From Dictyocoela muelleri (taxonomy: Eukaryota; Microsporidia), in the NCBI GenBank assembly GCA_016256075.1, contig SDVU01000230.1, positions 1 through 16,807 on the forward strand: a DNA stretch of 16,807 nt, written 5' to 3'. A program made the translations under genes and the position numbers. Positions 16,001-16,807 of the stretch are shown piece by piece (position 1 is the first letter of the stretch; each line of letters opens with the position of its first letter). The notes below the pieces were generated by a model. It did no database searches. It was not told the origin of the DNA and saw nothing but the letters and a program-made list of their open reading frames with translations.

Positions 16001-16722
16001 TTTATCGCCTCATATCTAAGTCTGTAACATGTATAATTGCCTGGTAAAATAATAACAAGTTTTTTTTTAACTTCAAAGACTATTTAGTTTTTCTTTTTTA
16101 TTTTCATTTTTATAATAATTCTTATTTATCTCTGAGTTTTCCAATACCTTTTTTTAATGATACATTTATTTCATAAATAATAATATTCAGCATATTTAAA
16201 GGTATTAAAGCCCATGTAAATACATATTTAATTAGTTATGAACGATATTATGTTTATAACTTTGTAATATTGTCTCAAATTTTTTGTGCGTTTTCCTTTA
16301 TATCACCATAATCATTCTCAGATGCACCTCTCTTTTCTTATAAACACCGGTTTATTCTTGAGCAATATGATTTATATTTCAGTTACATGTCAATTTTGAT
16401 TATTAACCATGATTAAAAAAACCCAAACACTTCTAAACATTGCATGTCTTTAACTAAATTAATATTAATATTATATATAAAAAGTTCATTGTTTCTAAGG
16501 CTGTTTAAACGTTAATTCATCAGCGAAACCAACTTTATAAATTGTCTATTAGAACATCGCTATCGAATCCTTCTCTACTTATTAAAATATAGAAGACATT
16601 TTTTCATCCTGGAAAATACGATTTTACATAATCTGAAGAACTAAAAATTTCTAAATAAGTCTTTATATACTTCTGTCATCTCTACAGATTCTATTTCTAT
16701 TTTAAAATTTAAAATACACATA
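13086..16722. other. 3.6-kb AT-rich stretch with no recognisable gene
   Basis: No substantial open frame exists on either strand, and I recognise no RNA gene or transposon terminus. The sequence is extreme in A+T, with scattered AT palindromes such as ACCATATATGGT near 13957. GC-richer islets at 13080-13190 and 15540-15600 did not resolve into features. It could be spacer, an old transposon graveyard beyond recognition, or the outer part of a repeat-rich chromosome region. Confidence 0.6.
14620..14643. repeat. 24-bp perfect AT-rich palindrome
   Basis: TAACAGATATAT is followed directly by its reverse complement. It is joined to TTAGGTTAGG at 14641-14650. The six outer bases on each side are not simple AT repeat, so the symmetry is more than dinucleotide slippage. 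Confidence 0.6.
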
Positions 16723-16751
16723 TATATTACATATATTACATATATTACATG
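16723..16751 (+). repeat. (ATATTACAT)n short tandem repeat
   Basis: Three consecutive 9-bp units of ATATTACAT, directly before a segment related to 11778-11816. The array at 11575-11770 is likewise followed by that segment. Confidence 0.7.
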
Positions 16752-16807
16752 ATGACAATATGATTAGCACCAACCTGGAGTGATGGTTCATAGAGTGGAT
16801 ATGAACT
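16743..16807 (+). repeat. second copy of the 11778-type repeat, running off the window
   Basis: ATATTACATGATGACAATAT and TAGCACCAACCTGGAG match the segment at 11778-11816. Beyond that (16782-16807, GATGGTTCATAGAGTGG) the two diverge, as far as can be seen before the window ends. Confidence 0.45.

Overview
This is a very AT-rich eukaryotic window (by eye about four-fifths A+T), dominated by repeats and transposable-element debris. It holds one clearly intact host gene. Intronless coding, no ribosome-binding sites or operons, an AATAAA motif fused to the stop codon of the main gene, Asn/Lys/Ile-rich protein and decayed eukaryotic DNA transposons (Mutator-like and IS630/Tc1/mariner-like) point to a gene-poor, TE-rich microsporidian of the Hamiltosporidium kind. 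That is inference from style: no diagnostic rRNA or tRNA is present, and another AT-rich protist cannot be excluded.

Layout. 1-1390 is AT-rich non-coding DNA with two degenerate minisatellite arrays on opposite strands and one copy (937-1020) of a dispersed repeat that I call DR1. 1391-4036 is a plus-strand CDS of 881 residues, probably an alpha-helical solenoid protein of unknown function with Asn/Asp/Glu-rich linkers. 4037-7440 is a transposon graveyard. It contains a DR1 copy, a diverged 317-bp fold-back element (4693-5009), and the C-terminal half of a minus-strand MULE transposase (5142-5771). That MULE remnant is cut off exactly at a 337-bp near-perfect palindrome (5772-6108). A decayed IS630/Tc1-like transposase (about 6300-6968), a 20-23-bp minisatellite and another DR1 copy follow.

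7441-8940 is a mosaic of short tandem arrays of four different types plus two short inverted-repeat pairs. 8944-10600 is a complete but decayed Mutator-like element. It has about 90-bp terminal inverted repeats built from 25-bp iterated ACTCGCC sites and a terminal palindrome, and its FLYWCH-type finger plus DDE transposase is broken across frames. 10601-12660 has an orphan 112-codon ORF, another minisatellite, a 355-bp MITE with well-kept inverted repeats, a DR1 copy and a tRNA-like patch. 12660-16807 has no recognisable gene. It contains a TTAGG-like 10-bp repeat, AT palindromes and, at the very end, a repeat shared with 11778-11816.

Nothing suggests that the parts form one working pathway. 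The coherent theme is layering: mobile elements inserted into and beside tandem arrays, plus a small dispersed repeat family (DR1) often found near arrays that share a W-T-W-G-A-C core. The best candidates for something undescribed are the palindrome that interrupts the MULE, the modular MULE termini, and the DR1/array association.
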